A DNA stretch of 64,000 nt from Burkholderia sp. SRS-W-2-2016 (GTDB lineage: Bacteria > Pseudomonadota > Gammaproteobacteria > Burkholderiales > Burkholderiaceae), in contig NZ_MSDV01000046.1 in assembly GCF_001931485.1 (NCBI RefSeq), positions 1 to 64,000 of the forward strand. The letters run 5' to 3'. The position numbers were made by a program, and so were the translations under genes. Below are positions 41,274-49,838 of this stretch, in pieces; the stretch's first letter is position 1, and each line of letters begins with the position of its first letter. A model generated the notes under the pieces. That model ran no database searches. It was not told the DNA's origin and saw nothing but the letters and a program-made list of their open reading frames with translations.

Positions 41274-42122
41274 ATGGACACCACTCTGGCCACTTTCGAA
41301 CAGGACGTCATCAAGGCGTCGCTTCTGGCGCCCGTACTGGTCGACTTCTGGGCGCCGTGGTGCGGCCCCTGCAAGAGTCTCGGCCCGCTGCTCGAAAAGC
41401 TCGAAGCCGAGGCCGCCGGCAAATGGAAACTCGTCAAGGTCAACGTCGACGAGAACCACGAACTCGCCACGCATTTCCAGGTGCGCAGCATTCCGCACGT
41501 GATCGCGTTCGCTGAAGGCCAGCCGGTCGATCAGTTCGTCGGCGTGCTGTCGGAAGGACAGCTGCGCGAGTTCCTTGAACGGCTGGTGCCGCAGGGCGCG
41601 CCGGCCTCGCGCGTCGACGCGCAGACCGCGCTGGCCGAAGGCCGCCGCGAAGATGCGTACGCGCTGCTGCAGGATGCGCTCGCGTACGACCCGGGCTTCG
41701 ACGACGCGCGCATGGACCGCATCGAAATGCTGCTCGAAGACAACCGCATCGACGAAGCACGCAACGAAGTCGATCTGCTGTCGCCGAAAACGACCCAGGG
41801 GATCGACGCGCGCTTCAACGCGATCAAGACCCGGCTCGACGCGGTCGATGCCGCCGCCGAACTGCCGCCGACCGACGCGCTCGAAGCACGCGTCGCGCAG
41901 CATCCGGAAGATCTCGAAGCCCGTTTCGATCTGGCGAGCGCGCTGATCGCGCGGCGCAAATACGCGGGCGCGCTTGAACATCTGCTGGAAATCGTGCAAC
42001 GCGATCGCGCGTTCCGCGAGGATATCGGCCGCAAGACGATGCTGTCGGTGTTCGATCTGGCCGCGCATCAGCCCGAACTGGTCGCGCAATGGCGGCGCAA
42101 GCTGAGCGCGTCGCTGAACTGA
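41274..42122 (+). CDS. cnoX: CnoX-like thioredoxin-TPR protein
   Basis: The 282-residue protein has a thioredoxin domain (about 5-110) with active-site WCGPC at 29-33 and cis-Pro in SIPHV. A TPR-like helical region follows (about 120-280, with ALAEGRREDAYALLQDAL). This is the YbbN/CnoX design, a chaperone-redoxin that protects proteins from hypochlorous acid and passes them to GroEL. Escherichia coli CnoX lacks the first cysteine, whereas this one has both, as reported for alpha-proteobacterial forms, so thiol-disulfide activity is expected. It appears to be transcribed alone. Confidence 0.9.
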   Translation: MDTTLATFEQDVIKASLLAPVLVDFWAPWCGPCKSLGPLLEKLEAEAAGKWKLVKVNVDENHELATHFQVRSIPHVIAFAEGQPVDQFVGVLSEGQLREFLERLVPQGAPASRVDAQTALAEGRREDAYALLQDALAYDPGFDDARMDRIEMLLEDNRIDEARNEVDLLSPKTTQGIDARFNAIKTRLDAVDAAAELPPTDALEARVAQHPEDLEARFDLASALIARRKYAGALEHLLEIVQRDRAFREDIGRKTMLSVFDLAAHQPELVAQWRRKLSASLN

Positions 42123-42206
42123 TCCGCTGAACTGATCAGTTGATCTGATCGATTGAAATGCTTCTGTCAGGTAGCGGCTTTCTTCAGAGAGCCGCCGCCT
42201 GAATCC

Positions 42207-43064
42207 CTACCCCGCCGCCCGCTTCCCCAACTCCCGCAACACATACGCCGCCGCCGCGAAACCGAAGCTCGCGGTCACGCACACGCTCGAACCAAAACCC
42301 GCGCAATTGAGCCCGACCGGCCCGGTATGGCCCGGCGACGTACTGACGTGCTCGGCTTCCGTATCGATATCGCAGACCGCCGCTTCCGGATAGATCAGCG
42401 GCTCGTCCGAATACACCGCGCTGACCTTGAATTTCGCTTTCGGCCCGCGCGGAAAGCCATGCTGCTTGCGCAACTGGCCGCGCACTTTCGAGAGCAGCGG
42501 ATCCTGGATCGTCAACGCGAGATCGTCGATACGGATGCGGGTCGGGTCGAGCTGGCCACCCGCGCCGCCAATCGTGATCAGCGGCTGCTTGCGCTCGACG
42601 CACCACGCGATCAGCGCGGTTTTCGTCCGCACGCTGTCGATCGCGTCGATCACGTAATCGAAGCCGCCGCCGAGCGTGGCCGCGAAATTGTCCGGCTCGA
42701 CGAAGTCCTCGATCAGCCGCACGTCGCAGTACGGATTGATCGCCGCGATCCGCTCTGCCATCGCCTCGACCTTAGGTTTCCCGTAGTTGCCGTCGAGCGC
42801 GTGGATCTGCCGGTTAGTGTTGCTCTCGGCGACATTGTCGAGATCGATCAGCGTCAGCGTGCCGACCGCGCTGCGCGCGAGCGCCTCGGCGACCCACGAG
42901 CCGACTCCGCCGATGCCGATCACCGCGACATGCGCGCCCTCGAACGCGGCGAGCGCGGGTGCGCCATACAGACGCGCGATGCCGCCGAAACGGCGCGCGC
43001 GGTCGGCGGTTTCATTCGCATCGGGGCTGGTAGTAAGATCGGATTGCGCAGTAGTGCTGGACAT
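42207..43064 (-). CDS. tcdA: tRNA threonylcarbamoyladenosine dehydratase
   Basis: The 285-residue E1-like enzyme cyclises t6A to ct6A in tRNA with ATP. The nucleotide motif is VAVIGIGGVGSWVAEALARS, then IDLDNVAESNTNRQIHAL, the Asp in VIDAIDSVRTK, and the C-terminal catalytic-region Cys in LNCAGFGSSVC. The ATG at 43064 is used because the preceding residues in frame are not conserved. It diverges from pdxH. A hydrophilic N-terminus of about 22 residues comes before the fold. Confidence 0.93.
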   Translation of the reverse strand: MSSTTAQSDLTTSPDANETADRARRFGGIARLYGAPALAAFEGAHVAVIGIGGVGSWVAEALARSAVGTLTLIDLDNVAESNTNRQIHALDGNYGKPKVEAMAERIAAINPYCDVRLIEDFVEPDNFAATLGGGFDYVIDAIDSVRTKTALIAWCVERKQPLITIGGAGGQLDPTRIRIDDLALTIQDPLLSKVRGQLRKQHGFPRGPKAKFKVSAVYSDEPLIYPEAAVCDIDTEAEHVSTSPGHTGPVGLNCAGFGSSVCVTASFGFAAAAYVLRELGKRAAG

Positions 43065-43324
43065 GGTGGCAGGACTCGAAAACACGGGCGGAACGAAAAA
43101 AAGCAGCTACGCCACGGTAAAACACGGGCGCGCGCAGCCGGTATTTTGCCTGATCGGCCGCGCCGGGCGTGGCGACTCGCGGGACCGCGCGGAATCGAAC
43201 GCCGCCGCGCGAGTGTGCAGCTTCGCACCAGAGCGGCGCGCAGTGCATCACAGGTTGATGTAATCGCAGGCAAAAAACTGGCCGCCTGGCTATACTTTCC
43301 TGACTGTAGCGTTTGCATAAGAAC

Positions 43325-43966
43325 ATGATCTCACTCGCCGAGCTTCGAAAAAACTATTCGCTGGGCTCTCTCGACGTAGCCGACGTCGACCACGATCCGC
43401 TTCGTCAATTCAACACGTGGTTCCAGCAGGCGATCGACGCCAAACTCCCCGAGCCGAACGCGATGACGCTGGCCACGGTCGACTCCCGCGGCCGGCCTTC
43501 GGCACGCATCGTGCTCATCAAGGGTGTCGACGAACGGGGCTTCGTGTTCTTCACCAATTACGAAAGCCGTAAGGGTCGCGAAATAAACGCGAACCCGCAC
43601 GCGAGTCTGCTGTTTCACTGGATCGAACTCGAGCGCCAGGTGCGCATCGAGGGCCGCGTCGTCAAGACGAGCGAACAGGACAGCGACGCTTATTTCAATT
43701 CGCGGCCGCTCGGCTCGCGAATCGGCGCATGGGCATCGAATCAGAGTCAGGTGATTGAAAGCCGTTCGCAGCTCGAAGTGCGCGAACGCGAAATCAGCCT
43801 GCAATACGGCGACAATCCTCCGCGTCCGCCGCACTGGGGTGGCTACCGCCTCGTGCCCGACGCGATCGAATTCTGGCAAGGACGCCCGTCGCGTCTGCAC
43901 GATCGCCTGCAGTTCACGCGCGTGGACGAACGCAGCCCGTGGCAGATCGCCCGCCTGTCGCCCTGA
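43325..43966 (+). CDS. pdxH: Pyridoxamine 5'-phosphate oxidase
   Basis: The 213-residue FMN enzyme oxidises PNP and PMP to the cofactor PLP. FMN and substrate motifs are RPSARIVLIKGVDERGFVFF, SRKGREINANPHASLLFHW, RQVRIEGRVVK, and the C-terminal PPRPPHWGGYRLVP and FWQGRPSRLHDR. Length fits the family. An upstream in-frame ATG (43313) is possible, but the second opens the conserved MISLAELRKNY segment. It is followed by a T-less hairpin near 43984-44020 and then the cyclopropane synthase gene. Confidence 0.96.
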   Translation: MISLAELRKNYSLGSLDVADVDHDPLRQFNTWFQQAIDAKLPEPNAMTLATVDSRGRPSARIVLIKGVDERGFVFFTNYESRKGREINANPHASLLFHWIELERQVRIEGRVVKTSEQDSDAYFNSRPLGSRIGAWASNQSQVIESRSQLEVREREISLQYGDNPPRPPHWGGYRLVPDAIEFWQGRPSRLHDRLQFTRVDERSPWQIARLSP

Positions 43967-44107
43967 ACGAATAAAAAGATCACGCCGGCGCGTGCCCTGA
44001 TAGCGGCACACGCCGGCCGGATTGCGTCGCGCGACCCGCGCAAAAAAGCGTTGCGCCCTGCGATCCACACAAGCTTTGCTTTAATTCAACGAACACGGAG
44101 AGATCGC

Positions 44108-45322
44108 ATGTTCTGGGAGAAGAAGCTGGCGCAGTGGGTTGAAGATGTCAAATCCAAAGCTAACCTGCCTGCACGCCTCGTGCTGTGGGACGGTCAGCAA
44201 CACGACTTCGGGCAGTTCGCCGCGCCCCGGGTCACGCTACACGTGAAGAGCGCTACCGCGCTGCCCTATCTGCTCGAACCGAGCCTCGACAATCTCGGCG
44301 AGGCGTATGTGAAGGGCAAGATCGACATCGAGGGCAAGCTGTCGGACATCATCAATATCAGCTATCAGCTCGCGCGCAGCACCGTGACGAGCGCAAGCAA
44401 GCTGGCGCGCGTGCGACGCTACTTCAATCACTCGAAGACGTCGGATAAAAAGGCGATCCAGTATCACTACGACGTGTCGAACGAGTTCTACAAGCTGTGG
44501 CTCGACGAGAACATGGTCTATTCGTGCGCGTACTTCGAGACCGGCACCGAAGACCTCGCGACCGCGCAGATCAAGAAAATCGATCACATCCTGACCAAAA
44601 TCCAGGTGCAGCCCGGCCAGCGTCTGCTCGATATCGGCTGCGGCTGGGGTGCGCTGGTGCTGCGCGCCGCGCAGAAGTTCGGCGCTAACTGCGTCGGCGT
44701 GACGCTATCGCAGAACCAGTTCGATCTCGCCACCGCGCGCGTCAAGGCGGCCGGACTCGAAAACCAGATCGAAATCCGCCTGCAGGACTACCGCGACCTG
44801 CAAGGTCAGTTCGACCGCATCACCAGCGTCGGCATGTTCGAGCACGTCGGCCGCAAAAACCTGCCGGGCTACTTCCAGAAGATGCACGACCTGCTCGCGG
44901 ACGACGGCATCGCGATGAACCACGGCATCACGTCGAGCGACGCCGATAGCGGCGAAACCGCGCTCGGCGGCGGTGAGTTCATCGACCGTTATGTGTTCCC
45001 CGACGGCGAGCTGCCGCACATCAGCCTCGCGCTCGAATCGATGCAGCGCGGCGGGCTCGAACCGGTCGACGTCGAAAGTCTGCGCCGCCACTATGCGCGC
45101 ACGCTCGACCTGTGGGCCGAGAATTTCGAGGCCAATGCGGACGAAGCCCGCAAGCTCGTCGACGACGAAAAATTCCGCATCTGGCGCGTGTATCTGGCCG
45201 GCTGCGCGTATGCGTTCGAAAACGACGACGTATCGATCTTCCAGGTGGTGTGCCGCAAAGCCGGCCGCAGCGCGACGACCCTGCCGTGGTCGCGCCGCTA
45301 CATGTACGAAAAACCGCTGTGA
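44108..45322 (+). CDS. cfa: Cyclopropane-fatty-acyl-phospholipid synthase
   Basis: The 404-residue SAM-dependent enzyme adds a methylene bridge to unsaturated chains of membrane lipids. After an N-terminal lipid-binding domain (about 1-110), the catalytic part has QYHYDVSNEFYKLWLDENMVYSCAYF, the SAM motif LLDIGCGWGALVLRAA, GVTLSQNQFDLA, MFEHVGRKN, and the GGGEFIDRYVFPDGELPH motif. GGAGAG precedes the ATG. Burkholderiaceae commonly have several such paralogues, so which one this is cannot be told. Confidence 0.94.
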   Translation: MFWEKKLAQWVEDVKSKANLPARLVLWDGQQHDFGQFAAPRVTLHVKSATALPYLLEPSLDNLGEAYVKGKIDIEGKLSDIINISYQLARSTVTSASKLARVRRYFNHSKTSDKKAIQYHYDVSNEFYKLWLDENMVYSCAYFETGTEDLATAQIKKIDHILTKIQVQPGQRLLDIGCGWGALVLRAAQKFGANCVGVTLSQNQFDLATARVKAAGLENQIEIRLQDYRDLQGQFDRITSVGMFEHVGRKNLPGYFQKMHDLLADDGIAMNHGITSSDADSGETALGGGEFIDRYVFPDGELPHISLALESMQRGGLEPVDVESLRRHYARTLDLWAENFEANADEARKLVDDEKFRIWRVYLAGCAYAFENDDVSIFQVVCRKAGRSATTLPWSRRYMYEKPL

Positions 45323-45393
45323 CGCGCTTGCGCCGCGGCCGCGCGCATGAGACGCTCGCCGCGGCGCAATCCTGAACAGCAGACCGGATATCG

Positions 45394-46839
45394 ATGGACC
45401 AGAGTGGCACGAATGATGTTGAAGAGCCGTTGAACGGCGACGGCAATGGCGACGACAGCGGCAATGGCGGCGGTGCGGAGCAGGCTGCCGGCGACGCCGG
45501 GCAGTTCGATCTGTTCGGGATGCCGGTAGAGCCTGCTGCGAAGGGTAAGGCCGAGGCCGCGTCTTCGGATGCCGTTGCGAACGCGTCGCCGTCTGCCGGG
45601 TCGTCCGCCGCAGATTCCAGCGCGACAGACACTGCGCCCTCCGCGGCACCAATCGCCGCCCCTCAGCCCGAGCGCAAGCGCGCGCCGAAAAGAAACAGGG
45701 CCGACACCCCCGCGTCACTTTGGGAAGACGACGCGGCGCCCGTCGAAGAATCAGCCGATGAGTCCGCCGGCGCCTCCGGCGATCACCCCTCCCCCGCTCC
45801 ATCCGCGCCCCCGAAAAAACGCCGCAGCCGCGAAATCCTCGCCGCGCCGCCGCCGCCGGAACTACTCACGCTCGCCGGCCAACTGCCGCCGCAGATTCAC
45901 CTCGGCACATCGACATGGTCGTTTCCAGGCTGGAGCGGCATCGTCTACGGCGACGACTACAGCAACAGCAAACTCTCGCGCGAAGGCCTGAGCGCGTACG
46001 GCGCGCATCCGCTGCTGAAGACGGTCAGCATCGACCGTTCGTTCTACCAGGCGCTGACCGTCACCGAGTATCTGCGTTACGCGCAGCAGGTGCCCGAGCA
46101 CTTCCGCTTCATCGTCAAGGCGCCGATGACGATCACCGACGCGACCGTGCGCGCCGAACGCGGCGAGCCGGTGTCGCTGAACCCGTGCTTCCTGAACGCG
46201 CAGATGGCCATCGACGATTTCGTCACGCCCTGCCTCGAAGGACTCGGCGCGAAAGCCGGCGCGCTGGTGTTCCAGTTCTCGCCGCTGCCGGATCAGATGC
46301 TCGCGCAGCCGGCGGTGTTCGTCGAACGTCTCGGAGAGTTTTTCGGCGCGCTGCCGACGCTGCCCGACGGCAGTTGCTACGCGGTCGAGATTCGCGACGC
46401 GAGTCTGCTGACGCCGCGCTTCATCCGGATGCTGAAGGCGGCGGGCGTGCGCTACTGCGTCGGCATTCATGCGCGGATGCCCGATCCGCTGCGCCAGGCG
46501 GCGGCGCTCGCGCTGCTCGACGGCGAGCCGGCCGGTCCGCTGATCGTGCGCTGGAGTCTGCACGGCGGCTTCAAATACGAGCAGGCGAAGGCGAAGTACG
46601 AGCCGTTCAACCGGCTCGTCGACGAAGATCCGGCGACGCGCGCGTCGCTCGCCGAGGTGGCCGCGCGCTATGCGCTGGCCGGCCAGCCGGTGGTGATCGC
46701 AGTCAACAACAAGGCGGAGGGATCGGCGCCGCTTAGCTGCGTGAAGCTGGCCGAAGCGATCGCCGAAGCGTATGCGCGGCTCGCGCGGGAGCGGGACGCA
46801 AAAAGCGAAGCCGCGCGACCGGAATCGGAGAGCGACTAA
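45394..46839 (+). CDS. DUF72 (YecE-like) protein with long disordered N-terminus
   Basis: The 481-residue protein has a disordered acidic N-terminus of about 160 residues and then a DUF72 TIM-barrel-like domain (about 165-465; IHLGTSTWSFPGWSGIVYG, FYQALTVTEYLRYAQQVPEHFRF, VKAPMTITD). DUF72 has no firm biochemical role. Within the N-terminus, residues 37-41 (QFDLF) resemble the DNA sliding clamp-binding motif. A basic patch (ERKRAPKRNRA) follows. Length is about twice the core family because of the N-terminus. It is convergent with msrA, 18 nt apart. Confidence 0.85.
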   Translation: MDQSGTNDVEEPLNGDGNGDDSGNGGGAEQAAGDAGQFDLFGMPVEPAAKGKAEAASSDAVANASPSAGSSAADSSATDTAPSAAPIAAPQPERKRAPKRNRADTPASLWEDDAAPVEESADESAGASGDHPSPAPSAPPKKRRSREILAAPPPPELLTLAGQLPPQIHLGTSTWSFPGWSGIVYGDDYSNSKLSREGLSAYGAHPLLKTVSIDRSFYQALTVTEYLRYAQQVPEHFRFIVKAPMTITDATVRAERGEPVSLNPCFLNAQMAIDDFVTPCLEGLGAKAGALVFQFSPLPDQMLAQPAVFVERLGEFFGALPTLPDGSCYAVEIRDASLLTPRFIRMLKAAGVRYCVGIHARMPDPLRQAAALALLDGEPAGPLIVRWSLHGGFKYEQAKAKYEPFNRLVDEDPATRASLAEVAARYALAGQPVVIAVNNKAEGSAPLSCVKLAEAIAEAYARLARERDAKSEAARPESESD

Positions 46840-46857
46840 GCGCCCCCCACTGCACCC

Positions 46858-47397
46858 TCACCCCGCCTTGATCCGATGCGCGAACTTCTGGCGGAATTTC
46901 GCGACCTTCGGCGCGACCACGAACGAGCAGTAGCCCTGATTCGGATGCTGCGCGAAGTAGTTCTGGTGATACGCCTCGGCCGGCCAGTAGTTGCCGTCGA
47001 GCGGCAACACCTCGGTCACGATCTTGCCGTCGTAGATACGTTGCTCGCCGATCTCGCGAATCGCCTGCAGCGCGGTGTCACGCTGCGCATCGGTATGCGT
47101 GAAGATCGCCGAACGGTATTGCGTGCCGACGTCGTTACCTTGCCGGTTCAGCTGGGTCGGATCGTGAATCGCGAAGAAGATGTCGAGAATCTCGCGATAG
47201 CTGATCTTCGCCGGATCGAACTCGACCTTCACCACCTCCGCGTGACCGGTCTCGCCGTCGCAAACCTGCTCGTAGCTCGGCGCGCGCGTATGACCGCCCG
47301 CATAGCCGGACTCGACCGCATTGACGCCTTCGACGCCCAGATACACCGCTTCCAGGCACCAGAAACACCCGCCACCGAGCGTTGCCGTCTCGTTCAT
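46858..47397 (-). CDS. msrA: Peptide-methionine (S)-S-oxide reductase
   Basis: The 179-residue enzyme repairs oxidised methionine. The catalytic motif is GGCFWCLEA, followed by GYAGGHTRAPSYEQVC and GHAEVVKVEFDP, with resolving Cys in NQGYCSFVV. No signal peptide remains after choosing the ATG at 47397, so it is cytoplasmic. It is convergent with the DUF72 gene. Confidence 0.96.
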   Translation of the reverse strand: MNETATLGGGCFWCLEAVYLGVEGVNAVESGYAGGHTRAPSYEQVCDGETGHAEVVKVEFDPAKISYREILDIFFAIHDPTQLNRQGNDVGTQYRSAIFTHTDAQRDTALQAIREIGEQRIYDGKIVTEVLPLDGNYWPAEAYHQNYFAQHPNQGYCSFVVAPKVAKFRQKFAHRIKAG

Positions 47398-47794
47398 AAG
47401 CTTCACCCCAGAATCAGATACAGAAAAATGACCGGCAGCCCGCACTGCGACCGCCACCGGATCGGAATATATGGCCGAAAACGCGTCTGAAAAGGTCGTG
47501 GACGCGCGCTGCCGCCTTTAGCGAATCGTGCGGCTCAGACTATCGAGTATAGAAACGGCCGCGCGCGTTGGGTGAAGAAGAATCGGCGGTGCGACATCGG
47601 ACGCTGAGCCCGGCATGCGCGTTGCAAGCGGGCACGCATTCCCCGCGGCGCCCGCCTCGATTGCAGTTAAAATTGCGGAAATCGACGATTTTCACCATGA
47701 CTTTCGAATCATTCGCTTCCAGCCGCGCAGCTCTGCGCTCCTATTCGCGCCTGCGCCGGGCCTCCACACTGCGCGTGCCGGGGACCCTGCCCCG
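47398..47794. other. Intergenic region upstream of msrA and the flavin reductase
   Basis: About 400 nt between divergent genes. The frame extending the flavin reductase back to 47615 has no conserved start. An AT-richer patch around 47660-47710 may contain the flavin reductase promoter. No RNA gene or repeat was recognised. Confidence 0.4.
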
Positions 47795-48304
47795 ATGAAG
47801 CGCGCGAGTCCTCCCAACTTCGACCAGACCGCATTCAAGCAGGCGCTCGGCCAGTTCGCGACCGGCGTCACCGTGATCACCACGCGCGCGGCGACCGGCC
47901 AGTTGATCGGCATCACCGCCAGCTCGTTCAACTCGGTCTCGCTCGATCCGCCGCTGGTGCTGTGGTCTCTCGCGACCCGCTCGGCGTCGATGCCGGTGTT
48001 CCGCGCGAACAGCCACTACGTGATCAACGTGCTGGCCGCGTCGCAGCTCGATCTGTGCAAGCGCTTCGCGACTGTGAAAGGGGATCGTTTCGAAGGCGTG
48101 TCGCACGCGGCGGGCGACTCCGGAATGCCGGTGCTCGACGGCGCGCTCGCGTGGTTCGAATGCCATAACCGCAGCCGCTACGACGAAGGCGACCACGTGA
48201 TTTTCGTCGGCGAGGTGGAGCGTTGCGGCGTGCATGAGAATGCCGCCGAGATTTCGCCGCTGGTGTTCCAGAGCGGCAAATTCCACGGTCTCGATCCGCT
48301 TTGA
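47795..48304 (+). CDS. Flavin reductase family protein
   Basis: A 169-residue FMN-binding split-barrel protein of the HpaC/DszD type: QFATGVTVITTRA, GITASSFNSVSLDPPLVLWSL, then HVIFVGEVERC. Members reduce free flavin with NAD(P)H for a partner monooxygenase or act alone. No oxygenase gene is adjacent, so the partner is unknown. The ATG at 47795 lies just before the conserved FKQALGQFATG region; there is no strong ribosome binding site, which leaves the start uncertain. Confidence 0.88.
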   Translation: MKRASPPNFDQTAFKQALGQFATGVTVITTRAATGQLIGITASSFNSVSLDPPLVLWSLATRSASMPVFRANSHYVINVLAASQLDLCKRFATVKGDRFEGVSHAAGDSGMPVLDGALAWFECHNRSRYDEGDHVIFVGEVERCGVHENAAEISPLVFQSGKFHGLDPL

Positions 48305-48472
48305 GCGAAGCGCCGCGCGAACAGGCGCGGCATTCAGATCACCCGGGCAGCGCGGCAAACAGCGCAAGCGGCGCAAGCGGGTGAGCGGCGCAAGCGATAT
48401 CAGCGCACCGCGCCGCCGCAGTAAATTGCGCGCGTCACCCCATTCGCACAACCGGCGGCAGCCCCGCCGCGA

Positions 48473-48988
48473 TCACCGGTCGTTATGCGCGGCCCCGTGC
48501 CCGCTCGTCTTCTTCACCAGCGACACCGGCACGCCCGAATCTTCCTTTAGCGTCTCGAGCACGATGTTCGAGCGGATGTCCATCACGCCCGGCGCCTTAT
48601 ACAGGCGGTTGAGCACGAAATCCGAATAGTGTTTGAGATTGTGCGCGAGGACCCGCAGCAGGTAATGGGTCTCGCCGGTGACGACGAACGCGCCGACCAC
48701 TTCCGGCCAGTCGCGCAGTTCGTCGGCGAAGCGCTCGTGCCAGTTCTGCTGGTCGTTGCGCATCGACACCTGCACGAATGCTTCGAGTTCGAAGCCGAGC
48801 ACTTCGCGGTTCAGGCACGCGCGATAGTGTTCGATGACGCCCTGCTCCTCCAGCAGACGCAAGCGTCGCAAACAGGCCGATGGCGATAGCGAGATGCGCT
48901 CCGCGAGATCCAGATTGCTGATCCGTCCTTCCTGCTGAAGCACCGTCAAAATACGGCAATCGGTGGCGTCGAGCGAGATCGCGTTCAT
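48473..48988 (-). CDS. kynR: Lrp/AsnC-family regulator, probable kynurenine regulator
   Basis: The 171-residue regulator has an N-terminal helix-turn-helix (about 8-60, DCRILTVLQQEGRISNLDLA, then SLSPSACLRRLRLLEEQGVI) and a C-terminal RAM/AsnC effector domain (about 70-150, FVQVSMRN, EVVGAFVVTGETHYLLRV). It diverges from kynB. In Pseudomonas and Burkholderia the regulator at this position (KynR) activates kyn genes with kynurenine, so the name is by family and context. GGGAGACC lies just upstream of the ATG. Confidence 0.88.
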   Translation of the reverse strand: MNAISLDATDCRILTVLQQEGRISNLDLAERISLSPSACLRRLRLLEEQGVIEHYRACLNREVLGFELEAFVQVSMRNDQQNWHERFADELRDWPEVVGAFVVTGETHYLLRVLAHNLKHYSDFVLNRLYKAPGVMDIRSNIVLETLKEDSGVPVSLVKKTSGHGAAHNDR

Positions 48989-49054
48989 ATTCGGTCTCCC
49001 TTTTCCGTTTGACTCAAATTATGTTCCAAGACACGGCGAAGAAGGAGATTATTT

Positions 49055-49069
49055 CGCAATCACATTGCG
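49055..49069. promoter_or_regulatory. Palindrome in the kynR/kynB gap (candidate KynR site)
   Basis: CGCAAT, CAC, ATTGCG is a perfect inverted repeat 50 nt before kynB and 67 nt before the regulator. Its position fits a control site of the Lrp-type regulator. Confidence 0.6.
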
Positions 49070-49118
49070 CGGGCTCACTACTATCATTCCCCCATAGACA
49101 CTTTCCGCGACAGCCGCC

Positions 49119-49757
49119 ATGCGCACCCTCTGGGACATCACCCCCGCCGTCGACAGCAACACGCCCGTCTGGCCAGGCGACACGCCGGTCGGCATCGAGC
49201 GCGTGTGGCGCATGGAGGCGGGCTCGCCGGTCAACGTCGCGCGTCTGACGCTGTCGCCGCACACCGGCGCGCACACCGACGCGCCGCTTCATTACGACGC
49301 GGACGGCGCCGCGATCGGCGACGTGCCGCTCGATACGTACCTCGGTATATGCCGGGTGATTCATTGCATCGGTGCGTCGCCTGTTGTGACGCCACAACAC
49401 CTGGCCGGCTCGCTCGACGCGCTGCCGCCGCGAGTCTTACTACGCACTTACAAAAACGCGCCGACGCGCGAGTGGGACAGCGGTTTCTGCGCGGTCGCGC
49501 CGGAGACCGTCGACCTGCTCGCCGCGCACGGCGCGAAGCTGATCGGCATCGATACGCCGTCGCTCGATCCGCAGGAATCGAAAACCATGGACGCACACCA
49601 CCGGATTCGCGCGCACCGGATGGCGATCCTCGAGGGGATCGTGCTCGACGCGGTCGAGCCCGGCGACTACGAACTGATCGCGCTGCCGCTGAAGCTGACC
49701 ACGCTCGACGCGAGCCCGGTGCGCGCGGTGCTGCGCGCGCTGCCCGGCACAGACTGA
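49119..49757 (+). CDS. kynB: Kynurenine formamidase (arylformamidase)
   Basis: The 212-residue zinc hydrolase converts N-formylkynurenine to kynurenine, step two of tryptophan breakdown. The metal motif SPHTGAHTDAPLHY (His48, His52, Asp54) is typical of the KynB/cyclase family. DITPAVDSNTPVWPGD at the N-terminus and IGIDTPSLDP are also family features. It is the first gene of kynBUA. Confidence 0.96.
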   Translation: MRTLWDITPAVDSNTPVWPGDTPVGIERVWRMEAGSPVNVARLTLSPHTGAHTDAPLHYDADGAAIGDVPLDTYLGICRVIHCIGASPVVTPQHLAGSLDALPPRVLLRTYKNAPTREWDSGFCAVAPETVDLLAAHGAKLIGIDTPSLDPQESKTMDAHHRIRAHRMAILEGIVLDAVEPGDYELIALPLKLTTLDASPVRAVLRALPGTD

Positions 49758-49838
49758 GCCGAGCGGACCGATCGAGCCGAACCCACGCGTCAGACCAACA
49801 CTACAGACCCACCCTCCCGACCGTATCCCGGACCCACC

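Noticed and set aside
43984..44020. Hairpin after pdxH as an intrinsic terminator
   Set aside because: The stem CCGGCGCGTGCC/GGCACACGCCGG has one mismatch and no T-run follows.
47600..47800. A short gene between msrA and the flavin reductase
   Set aside because: The open frames there lack a ribosome site and show Arg/Ser-rich shadow composition.
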